Assembly: GCA_964431965.1 (NCBI GenBank)
Contig: CAYSLU010000068.1
Coordinates: forward strand, 1-30,606
Direction: 5' to 3'
Source of the DNA: CAYSLU01 sp964431965
Lineage (GTDB): Bacteria > Verrucomicrobiota > Kiritimatiellia > CAIKKV01 > CAYSLU01
Length of the DNA: 30,606 nucleotides
Under the pieces are notes generated by a model. It was not told the origin of the DNA. It worked only from the letters and a program-made list of their open reading frames with translations, and did not search any database. How positions within the stretch are numbered: position 1 is the stretch's first letter; every line of letters begins with the position of its first letter. This document shows, one piece after another, positions 6,886 through 15,633 of the stretch. A program made the position numbers and the translations under genes.

Positions 6886-9800
6886 GGCGGTGTCGATCCC
6901 TCGATGAACGTCCGGAGCGCCTCGCTCTGCCGGTCCGATACCGGCTGCACGCTGAAGCCGTCGACCTCAACCAGCCCCTGAACATTGAAGAAGGAGAAGG
7001 TGGCCCGACCGTCCTGCGTCACCGGCAACCTCAGGGCGGCCCCCAGCTTCCGCCACTCGCCGTACGTGGGATCGAGGAGGATCGTCTGGGTCGCGCCGCC
7101 CGGACCGGCAGGGCTCCGCAGTTCGATCTGAGCCTGCGGGACGCCGGGAGCGCCCCACAGCAGCGTGTCCCGGTACCAGCACTCCAGCCAGAACAGCCCC
7201 TCGCTCCGCACGTTCTTCATGTCAATCGTGACGTACCCGACGGCCACGGCCTTCGGAAACCCGTCCATCACGGCAACGGTCGACCCCCGAATGCCGGTCG
7301 ACGGCGCGAGCCGCACCGGCGCCAGGTTCGTGAACAGCGCCACCCCGCCCGATTCGAAGCCGGTTTCGGCACCGCGGAACGGCAGGGCGGCCGCCGCTTC
7401 CGCCGTCGATGTGGCCGCCGTCCGGATCCGCAGCAAACGAGCCTCGATCATCGCCTGGTACGGCCCGAGCGCCCGCTCGGCATAGTACTCCGGATACGAG
7501 TTCGTCAAACCATCGATCCACACGAGCGCGTTGGTCAGATCGCCGAGCCGGTAGCAGCTGTCCGCCAGCCCGTGGAACGCCATCGGCCGGTACCCGGCCC
7601 ACTGGCGCAGATCCAGCAGCACCTCGTAGTTGCGGATCGCCTCCTCGTACCGGCCGATCGTCCGGTCGGCCTCCGCCCTCAGGTACCGGTAGAGGCCCTC
7701 CATCTTCTGCTCCGGATACTCGCGCTCGATCCGCTGCAGCAGGCGCCGGCTCTGCCTCACGTCGCCCTTGCGCAGTTGCTGCTCGGCCACGCGGAGCAGC
7801 GCGCCGCGGGTCGTGACATCGCCCTGCGACTCGCCGACCCCGGCGGGCCGGCCCAGTGCCTCGGCCTGCCGGTAGGACTGCCCCGCGCGCGCCACGTCGC
7901 CCAGGTCGAGAAACATGTCGCCCCGCGCGATCAGCGCCTGGCGGACCGCCGGGTGGTTCATCCGCCGGCTCTCCTCCACCACCTGCTGGTAGAGCGAGTC
8001 GGCGGCCCGGTAGTCCCGCAGGCTCCCGCGCTGGATATCGGCGGCCGCCAGCGTGACCGCCGCCCGGAGCGAGCGCAGCTTCGCAAACTCCTCGGCCGCT
8101 TTCGGAAACAGATTGAGCGCCTCCCCCGCCCGGCCCTGCCGCGCGAGCGACTCCATCAGCGCCGTGTGCAGGAACATCCGGTACTGGGGATCTTGCCCCG
8201 GCCTGGCCAGCAGCGCCCGCGCGAGCCGCTCCAGGACGGGCCACCGGTTCGTCTGCTCGCAGATCAGCAGGAACTCGAACGAGGCCTTCTGCCGCGACTC
8301 GTCCAGCCGGGCCGGATCCATCGCGACGAGCGCGTCCACCGCGCGCCCCAGCCCCAGCGGGCTGGTGGGCACCGGCGCGGTCCACACGTTGATCCGGCGC
8401 CGGAACGGCGGCAGGGCGTCGCTCGAGCGCAACGTCACGTCGAAATCGCCCTCGCGGAAGTAGACGTGAGCGGCCGACGCGCCGGCGCCCGTCGTGCCGT
8501 CTCCGAAGTCCCACGCCAGCCGCCCCGGGTTCGGCGCACGCCCGCTCGCCTCGAACCGCGCCAGGCGCAGCGACACGCCGTCCGAGCTGAGCGTATCGTC
8601 CATGCCGAACTCGATCGCGCACGCCCCGCCGCCGCCCGCCTCCTCCACGCCGGCCACGACCGCGGGCAGGGCCGCCGGAAACGCGGAGGGCGGCACCATC
8701 GCCCAGTCCTTCGCGCCCGGCAGGAGCCACAGCAGCGAGCACAGCCCCGCCGCGCCGGGCGTGTTGCCCACCACGCTGTGCACTTCGACCGCGTGCACGC
8801 CGGCCTCCAGCTCGATGTCCGAGCCCACGGACAGGACCGGCACCTTCCCCCGTACCGGCCGGTTCGACCCCGTCCGCGAATACACCTTGAACCCGTCGAT
8901 GAAGACGAACGAGGCATCGTCCCCGTTGGCGAAGAAGCGGTACACGCCCGCCCGGTCGATGCGCAGGAAGCCGCGGTACGACGCGGCGAAGTTCCGCGGA
9001 TCGCTCCGTCGCGCGGGGTTCCCGGAGTTCAGGACGGCGGGCACGATGGCATTCCCCAGCACGGCCTCGCTCCGGTGCAGCCCCTCCCACACCGCCGCCC
9101 AATCGGAAAGCTCGTCTCCTGCCCACGCGCGAAGCTCCAGCGTGAGCCCCTCCTTCCGCGACCGCGGGTCCGTGTCCGCCGCCAGCGCCGAGTACTCCGA
9201 CTCGCGAGCCGCCGCAACGGCAGCCGCCTGCGCAGCCGCCGCGCGGGCGGCATCCACGGCGGCGCTCAGCTCGGCCACGCGCGGCGCCAGCTCGCCCGCG
9301 GTCCGCCCGGATGCCGCCCGCAGTTCCGCCGCCGCCGCCTGCGCGCTACGCGCCTGCGCCACCGCGTCCGCCCCCGAGCGGGCCGCACCCAGAATCCGCG
9401 CCAGCTCCTGGTCCGCCCGCTCCTTCTCCGTCCGCGCCTTGGCTGCGGCCATCCGCACGTTCACATCCTGGCTTCCGGCGGCCTTCGCCTCCTGGTCGCG
9501 GACGGCGGCAGCCGCGCGATCGGCTACCGCACGCGCTTCGTTCGTCTTGGCCGCGGCCGCCTGCGCCGCCGCCAGCCGCTCCGGAATCAGCTTATCCCAC
9601 TGAGCGATCTCGGCCTCGGCTTTCCGCAGGGTCTCCTGGGCACGCGCAATCCGGTCCGCAAGGTCGCGCAGCTCGCCCGAGCGCTCTGCCGCCGCCTTCT
9701 GGGCCAGCATCTTGGTGTCATTCGCGACGCGGGCCTGCTCAGTTGCGCGCGCGACCGCGGCCGCGCGCCGCCGGTCGGCCGGCGCCGGGGCCGGATTCAC

Positions 9801-10109
9801 CGCATACGCCCAGTACGACGTCTCCGAACCGCTCCGGTTGAACTGGATGATCGTGCAGCCGCGCGGGTCGTGCGAGAGCACCGCCACCGGGAGCAGCGCG
9901 CCGGAGCCGGACTGCACCACGATGTCCGAGGCGTCCGGCTTCACCCACCCGCCGGTCGGAAGCCGCGCCATGACCGTGGCGTTGGACGCGCTGGACGGAT
10001 CGACCGCCAGCCGCAACGGGTAGCGAATGCGATAGCCCGGCACCCACTCGGCGGCCTGAGCCGACGCGAGCGCCAGCAGCGCCGCCGCAATCCGCACGCC
10101 ATGCCTCAT
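6882..10109 (-). CDS. Large exported mosaic protein: DUF2341-like, coiled coil, PA14-like, PKD, TPR
   Basis: About 1075 residues from the ATG at 10109, which begins 1 nt after the previous stop; an ATG at 10124 would add five residues and overlap the upstream gene. A signal peptide (RIAAALLALASAQAAE) is followed by a DUF2341-like beta domain (about 25-105). Next is an alanine/glutamate-rich coiled coil of about 200 residues (about 112-310), then a PA14-like domain (about 320-465: YRGFLRIDRAGVYRFFANGD, DASFVFIDGFKVY, LEAGVHAVEVH). A PKD domain follows (WDFGDGTTG, then HVYFREGDFDVTL, about 530-560). After that come alpha-helical tetratricopeptide-like repeats (about 620-890; RAGQSYRQAEALGR, AIRNYEVLLDLRQW) and a C-terminal beta domain. 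PA14 and PKD modules bind carbohydrate or protein partners, so it may be a surface scaffold. The exact domain order in known proteins is unchecked. Confidence 0.72.
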   Translation of the reverse strand: MRHGVRIAAALLALASAQAAEWVPGYRIRYPLRLAVDPSSASNATVMARLPTGGWVKPDASDIVVQSGSGALLPVAVLSHDPRGCTIIQFNRSGSETSYWAYAVNPAPAPADRRRAAAVARATEQARVANDTKMLAQKAAAERSGELRDLADRIARAQETLRKAEAEIAQWDKLIPERLAAAQAAAAKTNEARAVADRAAAAVRDQEAKAAGSQDVNVRMAAAKARTEKERADQELARILGAARSGADAVAQARSAQAAAAELRAASGRTAGELAPRVAELSAAVDAARAAAAQAAAVAAARESEYSALAADTDPRSRKEGLTLELRAWAGDELSDWAAVWEGLHRSEAVLGNAIVPAVLNSGNPARRSDPRNFAASYRGFLRIDRAGVYRFFANGDDASFVFIDGFKVYSRTGSNRPVRGKVPVLSVGSDIELEAGVHAVEVHSVVGNTPGAAGLCSLLWLLPGAKDWAMVPPSAFPAALPAVVAGVEEAGGGGACAIEFGMDDTLSSDGVSLRLARFEASGRAPNPGRLAWDFGDGTTGAGASAAHVYFREGDFDVTLRSSDALPPFRRRINVWTAPVPTSPLGLGRAVDALVAMDPARLDESRQKASFEFLLICEQTNRWPVLERLARALLARPGQDPQYRMFLHTALMESLARQGRAGEALNLFPKAAEEFAKLRSLRAAVTLAAADIQRGSLRDYRAADSLYQQVVEESRRMNHPAVRQALIARGDMFLDLGDVARAGQSYRQAEALGRPAGVGESQGDVTTRGALLRVAEQQLRKGDVRQSRRLLQRIEREYPEQKMEGLYRYLRAEADRTIGRYEEAIRNYEVLLDLRQWAGYRPMAFHGLADSCYRLGDLTNALVWIDGLTNSYPEYYAERALGPYQAMIEARLLRIRTAATSTAEAAAALPFRGAETGFESGGVALFTNLAPVRLAPSTGIRGSTVAVMDGFPKAVAVGYVTIDMKNVRSEGLFWLECWYRDTLLWGAPGVPQAQIELRSPAGPGGATQTILLDPTYGEWRKLGAALRLPVTQDGRATFSFFNVQGLVEVDGFSVQPVSDRQSEALRTFIEGSTPP

Positions 10110-10110
10110 G

Positions 10111-10758
10111 TCACTCCGGTTCATATGTCACCCGAAGCCGCCACGACTGAAGCCCGTCCCAGGCCGGGGACGGAAACCGGACGAACGCCCCGGGGTCCTC
10201 AACGGTAATCAGCCACCCATGGTTCGGCGCCGCTCCCGCCTGCCACAGCTCAAGGTCGTCGGTGACGTTCACCACCAGATCGCCGGCGGCGGATAGCCGC
10301 GGCACGGCCGTCGGCCGGATCGAGCGGTCGGATGCGCCGCCCCGGGCGCCCGGCATCGCCCACGCGACCCGCTCCGGGCGAGTCTGCCGGTACAGGTGAC
10401 ACACCCCGGGGCCCCAGGCCGCGAGCAGGCGCCAGACGTAGAACCTCGGATCGGTTCCGCCATATGTCGCCACCGGAAGGATCAGCTCGGCATTCGTAAT
10501 CCGCATGCCCTTCGGGATCGCCGTGAGCCGGAATCGAACGAGCGCGCTGTGGCCGGGAGCGACTTCCAGGGCCGACGCCGCAAACACGGACGGGGCCGAC
10601 TCGATGCCGGCCAGGCTCAGCCGCGGCCCCGACTCCGTCATCGCCGCGATCCGGTCCACATCCGATCCGTCGATCACGATGGTCCGCGCATCGGCCGTGG
10701 CGATCGCCACGACCCATACGGCCGGCACCACCCACAGGAATCGCCAGTTCATGCGCAC
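10111..10758 (-). CDS. Exported DNRLRE-like domain protein
   Basis: A 215-residue protein starting with GTG at 10758, chosen because a GGGGGAGG ribosome binding site lies 8 nt upstream; an ATG two codons later is possible. Residues about 3-25 (MNWRFLWVVPAVWVVAIATA) form a signal peptide. The mature part follows the DNRLRE pattern: ALVRFRLTAIPKGMRITNAE, LILPVATYGG, FYVWRLLAAWGPG, VVNVTDDLELWQAGAAPNHG, WLITVEDPG and WRLRVTYEPE at the very end. Such domains are single jelly-roll-like beta-sandwiches in secreted repeat proteins. Here the domain stands alone, lacking the usual TWNxR segment. It sits between the beta-propeller-like gene (19-nt gap) and the PA14 mosaic, so it is likely co-translated with them. 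Confidence 0.68.
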   Translation of the reverse strand: MRMNWRFLWVVPAVWVVAIATADARTIVIDGSDVDRIAAMTESGPRLSLAGIESAPSVFAASALEVAPGHSALVRFRLTAIPKGMRITNAELILPVATYGGTDPRFYVWRLLAAWGPGVCHLYRQTRPERVAWAMPGARGGASDRSIRPTAVPRLSAAGDLVVNVTDDLELWQAGAAPNHGWLITVEDPGAFVRFPSPAWDGLQSWRLRVTYEPE

Positions 10759-10766
10759 CCGACTAA

Positions 10767-10774
10767 CCTCCCCC
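10767..10774 (-). promoter_or_regulatory. Ribosome binding site deciding the GTG start of the DNRLRE-like gene
   Basis: GGGGGAGG on the minus strand lies directly after the stop codon of the upstream gene. Its GGAGG part (10771-10767) is 8 nt from the GTG at 10758 and 14 nt from the next ATG, which favours the GTG. Confidence 0.6.
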
Positions 10775-10777
10775 TTC

Positions 10778-11905
10778 TCACGGAACCCGATTCACCGCCA
10801 CATACAGCCGATCGAACCGCTCCGCATACGCCATGGCCCGAACAAACGCCGCATCCGCCGCCACGCGCTCCGGCGCGCCGGCGAACCGCCCCTCCGCGTC
10901 AGTCGGAATCAGGTAGACGCCTCCCGCCCCGCCCACGGCCACCCGGGCCGGCGCGGCGCTCATGACGACCGGCGGCGAGCTGAACGACGCACCCGGCACC
11001 GAGATCGTCTGGGGCATCAGCGTGAGATACCCGTCCGCGTGCTCCATGCGGTAGGCGAAGTCCGCCGCGGCTCCGTAGACCGAGGTGCCGCCCGGAACGC
11101 CGCCCACCAGGCAGTCGACTGGCGCGCCCCGGATGCTCACGGTGTTGCAGCCGGCCCGCCGGTTGCCGGTGTCCCACAGCGCTGGTCCGCCCCATCCGGC
11201 CATCAGCAGCACGCCGTTCGTAAGCGCCACAAACCCCAGCCCGGTGCTCCCGCGCACATCGGCCACATCCACGGTCACCGGCATAACGGCGCCATCGACC
11301 GGACGCGGCAGCCCGTTCGTGTCGAGCCGCAGGTAGCCGACGGAACTGCGCGGCGTAGCCAGGTTCGGGAGGTAGATCCGACGTCCGAGGTCGTCCACGG
11401 CAATCCGGCCGCTCGCCTGCCCGTACGCGTACGTCCAGTCGCGTGCGTACGTCGGGCCGACCTCGGCCCGGCCCCCGGGCGCCACTCGCACCACGACCAG
11501 ATGGTCGAACTCCGGATGGGTCGCGCCCGTCTTCGCCTTTCCGGACGAAGCCGGATACGCGATGTCCCGCCACACGTACAGCAGCGGCAGGCGCGGGTGA
11601 AAGGCCAGCCCGAGCGCGTATGTCGCGTACGCCTTCAGCGAGTCGGCCACCGGCAGCACCAGCCGCTGCGGGGCGCCGGTCGGGGCGCCGCGCGCGTCCA
11701 GCCCGAACAGCGCAACCTGGTAGTCGTTGGTTCCGCGAACCCCGACGGCGAGCGTCGCGAGCCGATCCGAAACCGCGGCCACCGTCGCCGCCGGCTCCGC
11801 CACGCGAATCACGCGATCCGTAATCCCCTGCGCCGGCGCCGAAGCCGCGAGAAGCGCCGACGCCAGAACCACCAACGCACAGAGATTGACCGGATGATCC
11901 CTCAC
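10778..11905 (-). CDS. Exported beta-propeller-like hypothetical protein
   Basis: A 375-residue protein with a GTG start that overlaps the upstream stop as GTGA (11905-11902). An N-terminal signal peptide (LCALVVLASALLAASAPAQG) is clear. The rest is composed of short beta-strand repeats spaced about 45-55 residues apart: YATYALGLAFHPRLPLLYVW, GRIAVDDLGRRIYLPNLA, STGLGFVALTNGVLLMAGWG, RVAVGGAGGVYLIPTDAEG and VRAMAYAERFDRLYVAVN. This is the pattern of six- or seven-bladed propellers of the YVTN/PQQ-like class, without a clear family signature. I infer a binding or scaffold role in the envelope from its position between the DUF4175 gene and other exported proteins; no enzyme motif is visible. 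Confidence 0.6.
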   Translation of the reverse strand: MRDHPVNLCALVVLASALLAASAPAQGITDRVIRVAEPAATVAAVSDRLATLAVGVRGTNDYQVALFGLDARGAPTGAPQRLVLPVADSLKAYATYALGLAFHPRLPLLYVWRDIAYPASSGKAKTGATHPEFDHLVVVRVAPGGRAEVGPTYARDWTYAYGQASGRIAVDDLGRRIYLPNLATPRSSVGYLRLDTNGLPRPVDGAVMPVTVDVADVRGSTGLGFVALTNGVLLMAGWGGPALWDTGNRRAGCNTVSIRGAPVDCLVGGVPGGTSVYGAAADFAYRMEHADGYLTLMPQTISVPGASFSSPPVVMSAAPARVAVGGAGGVYLIPTDAEGRFAGAPERVAADAAFVRAMAYAERFDRLYVAVNRVP

Positions 11906-14900
11906 GGCCGGGCCAGCCTTTCGTAGTAGCGTTTGACGGCGTCCTCGTAGCCCGGAAGCGTCTGCCGGGCCGGCTCATCGAGAATCTCGCCCTTGACCGC
12001 CTGGTCCCGACCGAGGCTGGGCTGGAAGCCGTCCGGCGGCCGGTTGAAGACAACCACGATGCTCTTCAGCTTGTCGAGCGTCTCGACCTGCAGGCGGTAC
12101 ACATCCGCGTCCGGATTCTCGTTCAGACGGTCCAGGTTCCCCGTCAGCTGGCGCATCACTTCGTCGAGGTGGTCCGTCGGCAGGTAGAGCCGGTCGAGCT
12201 CCTTCTTGATGGTCTTGATGCGCTCGAGCACCTGCTCCTGCGTGCTGTTCAGATCCCGAAGCTGCTCGGCCACCTCCGCGCTGATGGGCTTGCCCTTGTG
12301 CTCGACCATCTTGTTCACGTTCTGCGGGGGCTGCATGCGCTTGGCCATCTCGTCCTTCCACTCCCCCTCGTCCTTGGTGCTGAAGGAGTTCGGCTCGTCG
12401 CCTTTGACCAGCTTGCCGCCCACCCCGGTGGAGGCGTCCTTCTGCGGGTCGTCGGACTTGACCGATCGGATCTCGCCGGGCTGATCCGGAACCTCCTCCT
12501 GGCCCTGCTGCGCCTCGTCCCGGCCGCGCCGGTTCACCGACTCCTCGCCTGCGACCATGCCGTGGGACCGCGCGCCCTGGCGCCCGGACCGCGATACGCC
12601 ACCGAAGTCGTGCGTCGGCTGCTTCTGGTTCCCCGTCGCGGCCGCCGCCGACATCGAGTTGAGGTCGCCCGCCTGCTTGCCGACCTCGCCGGGCTCGACC
12701 ATCTGGCCGGTCTTGTTCACGTTGTAGGTGTCGTACTTCTCGCGCAGGTCGTCCGCCTCCTCGAGGAGGTCGCCGACGATGTCCTCGTACGTCTCGTCCG
12801 GCAGGAGCTTGGCCTTCATCTCGTTGCCCTTGAGGTCCGACGAGCCCGGAAAGCTCATCTGCGCGCCCGGTTTCTGGGCCAGCTTCATGATGCTGAAGTC
12901 CGCCGACGCGGGCCGCCCGGCATCGAGCTGGCTGCGCATCCAGTCGGCGAACTCGTAGCCCGGGTAGGTCTTCTCCTCCGGCACGCCGTCCGCTCGCCGC
13001 TTGAGCGCGTCCGCCGTCCGCTGCAGGTGGATGATCTCGGCCGTCTCGAGCTTTTCGAGCGACGCGTCCACCAGGTTCTCCGCGCTGCCCGCCCGAAGCT
13101 GCTCGATCTCCTTCTGCGCCTCCACGCTGCTCTTGCCCAGCTCCTGCAGATCGGCCAGCGCGCGCCGCCCGGCCTCGACCTGCGCGCGGACCAGATCCGC
13201 GTGGATCGACGCCAGCGCGACGGCCGCCCGCTGCTGGTTGGTCGCCGCGTCCAACCAGCGGGCCTGGGCCAGCCGGGCGGACGCCTCGCGCATATCGGGC
13301 TTGAGCCCGCTCGACTCGATCCGGCCCGCGGCCCCGACGAATGCGTCGGCCACCACGCGCGGGATGTCGCCCGTGGCCTGGCCCAGCCCGCGGTACGCGG
13401 CCTGCGCGAGGCCGGCCAGCTCGAGAACCTTGGCCTGGCGCCGGCTCATGGCAGCCGGCAGACGGCTCTCCGGCCCGCCATCCGGAAGCGCCGCGTACGC
13501 GAGGGACTCGCCCCGCATCCGCTCCTGCCGGTCCGCCAGCATCTTGGTGAACGGAACCATGTTCGCCAGCTCCCACTCGCGACGGAATGCCGTGAACCGG
13601 TCCCGGATCTCGATCAGGCTCCGGCGCACCCGCTCCTGCGTGAGCCGGGCCTCGGCGAGCGCCCCGCGCTTGCCATCCACCGTGTCCCGCCCGGACACCT
13701 GCTCCAGCGTCTTGACGCTCCGCACCATCTCCGTATCGGCCAGCATGCCCGCCGAGACGCGGAGGCTGCCGCACTCGCCGGGCATGTTGCGCGCGATCCC
13801 GGCCGCGGACTCGCGCAGCGCGACCTGAGCAGCCGACTGGGCTTTGGTCGCGGACGCGAGCTCGGCCTGCACGCCCCGGTCGTCCCACCGCAGGCCCGAC
13901 GACGGGTCCAGCTTCCGCAGCCACGCAGAGGCCGCCTCGATGGCCCGATCCTCGCCCGCAATCAGAACCGAAAGGCCGGACTCCACGCTCAGAATCTGCT
14001 CGTAGCGGCGCTGCAGTTCGGAGCCGGTGCCGCCGATCGACAGCGCATAGCGCCGGCCGGTCGTCCATGCCCCGCCCTTCAGCGGATCGGTGTCGCGCGC
14101 CCGGAGCGCGATCTCGACGGACTCGCCCTCGGCCGCGCCGAGCGCGGCGATCGCCAGGACGTGATTGGTCTCCAGCGCGGCCGCCCCGCCCGCCGACCAC
14201 ACCCGGACCGCGGTCCACGTGTCGTTCGACGTCGCCGCCTCCGCCGACTCGGGCGCCCCCGCACCGGCGGCGCGCGGGCGGCAAAACAGGCCGACATCCC
14301 CGATTCCGTAGTCATCCTTCGCGACCACCGTAAGCGGCGCAACCGAGTCCACGGCGATCTCGGTCTGCTGGTCCAGGCCGCCGAGCTGGAGATCCGGGGC
14401 CAGGTCCGCCGACACGCGCAGCTCGTAGCGCCGGCTCAGCCGCACGGGGCGCCCGTCCACCCGTGTCTCCAGCTGGTAGCCGTCTGCCGTCTCGAACGCG
14501 ATCTCGCCCGAAAAGCCGGCCGCCGACCGCTTGAGCGGAATCCGCCCGCCGCCCGGGCCGACGAGCATGAGCGCCGCCTCCTGCACCGGCTGGGTGAAGG
14601 TGAACGCCACGGACGCCCGCGTGCCCCGGACCGCCTCCAGATCGCCCCCCGGCCCCTCCTGCCGGCGCTCGGGCAGCCGCGTGTAAGCGGGATACCGGAA
14701 GCGCGCCGCGAGCAGCTTCAGCTCGGCCTGCGCCGGGATGTGGATGCGGTAGAACGGCGACACGAAGTCCCCGCCGCGAACGGCATACGAGATCGTCTGG
14801 GACACGGCCCGGAAGGTATAGGCCACGCGGTTCGTCCCCGCGGGCACGCGAAGCTCGACCGACGACCGCTCGTCGGCCGTGTTCCGGAGCAGCACCAGGG

Positions 14901-15633
14901 AGCGCGGGACGCGGCCCTCGATCCGGACGCGCAGCACCACGTCGTCGCCCGCCGCGATCTCGACGTTGCCGGGCTCGATCGCGAGCGTCGTGCGGTACAC
15001 CGGCGCCACGTCGGCGAACGGCATGAAAATCCGGGCGGCCGCCGTCGTGAAGCGCTCGCGCTGGACGGCCCAGAAGACCAGCCCCAGCACCGCCAGTGCG
15101 GCGGCCACGCCGACGCGCACGAGCGCGGGCTGCACGCGCGTCGCCTGCTGCAGGCGGACGTGCTGCAGGTGGCGGTAGTTCTCCTCCACCACCGCGTCGC
15201 CCAGCGCGCCGCCGGCTTCCGTGCGCGCGAGCTGCATCGAGTTGATCAGGCGGTTGTCGAGATGGTCGGGCGAGCGCCGCTCGATCGCGAGCGCGACTTG
15301 GTCTTCCGTGTAGCTCGCCTCCCGCCACGCCCGCGCCAGCCTCCGCCCCATCCACCAGACGGCGGACGCGAACACGAGCGCGGCCAGCAGCCGGCCCCAG
15401 GTCGGCAGGTGCACCGCGGTGTCGATGCCGAAGACCAGCCACAGGTACGCCATCGGAACAGCCGCCGCGAAGCCCGCCGCCTCGAGGATGGTCAGCCGCC
15501 GCCAGCGCCGGTTCCCCTGTCGCACCAGCGCCCGCAGTTCCTCGACCCGCGGGCGCACCGCATCGGCCCCGCCGGGACCGGCTCCGCCGCCTGAATCAAT
15601 CGGCTTCTCGCTCATGGTGTTCGACTCATACAT
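11902..15633 (-). CDS. Large DUF4175-like membrane protein
   Basis: A 1243-residue protein; an in-frame ATG at 15615 would remove six residues and avoid the 8-nt overlap with the upstream stop. Three hydrophobic segments lie near the N-terminus (about 48-70, 80-100 and 171-191). They are followed by FMPFADVAPVYRTTLAIEPG and VEIAAGDDVVLRVRIEGRVP, which is characteristic of DUF4175-like proteins of PVC bacteria. The next 350 residues are beta-rich. A long helical, partly coiled-coil region (about 600-900) and a polar Gln/Lys/Gly-rich tail follow, with a final helical block (LRDLNSTQEQVLERIKTIKK). The bulk should be extracytoplasmic. The gene links the MoxR/VWA part of the operon to the exported-protein part. 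Its function is unknown; a platform for the VWA proteins is an inference. Confidence 0.78.
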   Translation of the reverse strand: MYESNTMSEKPIDSGGGAGPGGADAVRPRVEELRALVRQGNRRWRRLTILEAAGFAAAVPMAYLWLVFGIDTAVHLPTWGRLLAALVFASAVWWMGRRLARAWREASYTEDQVALAIERRSPDHLDNRLINSMQLARTEAGGALGDAVVEENYRHLQHVRLQQATRVQPALVRVGVAAALAVLGLVFWAVQRERFTTAAARIFMPFADVAPVYRTTLAIEPGNVEIAAGDDVVLRVRIEGRVPRSLVLLRNTADERSSVELRVPAGTNRVAYTFRAVSQTISYAVRGGDFVSPFYRIHIPAQAELKLLAARFRYPAYTRLPERRQEGPGGDLEAVRGTRASVAFTFTQPVQEAALMLVGPGGGRIPLKRSAAGFSGEIAFETADGYQLETRVDGRPVRLSRRYELRVSADLAPDLQLGGLDQQTEIAVDSVAPLTVVAKDDYGIGDVGLFCRPRAAGAGAPESAEAATSNDTWTAVRVWSAGGAAALETNHVLAIAALGAAEGESVEIALRARDTDPLKGGAWTTGRRYALSIGGTGSELQRRYEQILSVESGLSVLIAGEDRAIEAASAWLRKLDPSSGLRWDDRGVQAELASATKAQSAAQVALRESAAGIARNMPGECGSLRVSAGMLADTEMVRSVKTLEQVSGRDTVDGKRGALAEARLTQERVRRSLIEIRDRFTAFRREWELANMVPFTKMLADRQERMRGESLAYAALPDGGPESRLPAAMSRRQAKVLELAGLAQAAYRGLGQATGDIPRVVADAFVGAAGRIESSGLKPDMREASARLAQARWLDAATNQQRAAVALASIHADLVRAQVEAGRRALADLQELGKSSVEAQKEIEQLRAGSAENLVDASLEKLETAEIIHLQRTADALKRRADGVPEEKTYPGYEFADWMRSQLDAGRPASADFSIMKLAQKPGAQMSFPGSSDLKGNEMKAKLLPDETYEDIVGDLLEEADDLREKYDTYNVNKTGQMVEPGEVGKQAGDLNSMSAAAATGNQKQPTHDFGGVSRSGRQGARSHGMVAGEESVNRRGRDEAQQGQEEVPDQPGEIRSVKSDDPQKDASTGVGGKLVKGDEPNSFSTKDEGEWKDEMAKRMQPPQNVNKMVEHKGKPISAEVAEQLRDLNSTQEQVLERIKTIKKELDRLYLPTDHLDEVMRQLTGNLDRLNENPDADVYRLQVETLDKLKSIVVVFNRPPDGFQPSLGRDQAVKGEILDEPARQTLPGYEDAVKRYYERLARP

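Noticed and set aside
12169..15594. 1141-codon open frame on the plus strand opposite the DUF4175-like gene
   Set aside because: Composition is Arg/His/Leu/Pro-rich with no recognisable motif or ribosome binding site; it mirrors the codon bias of the real minus-strand gene.
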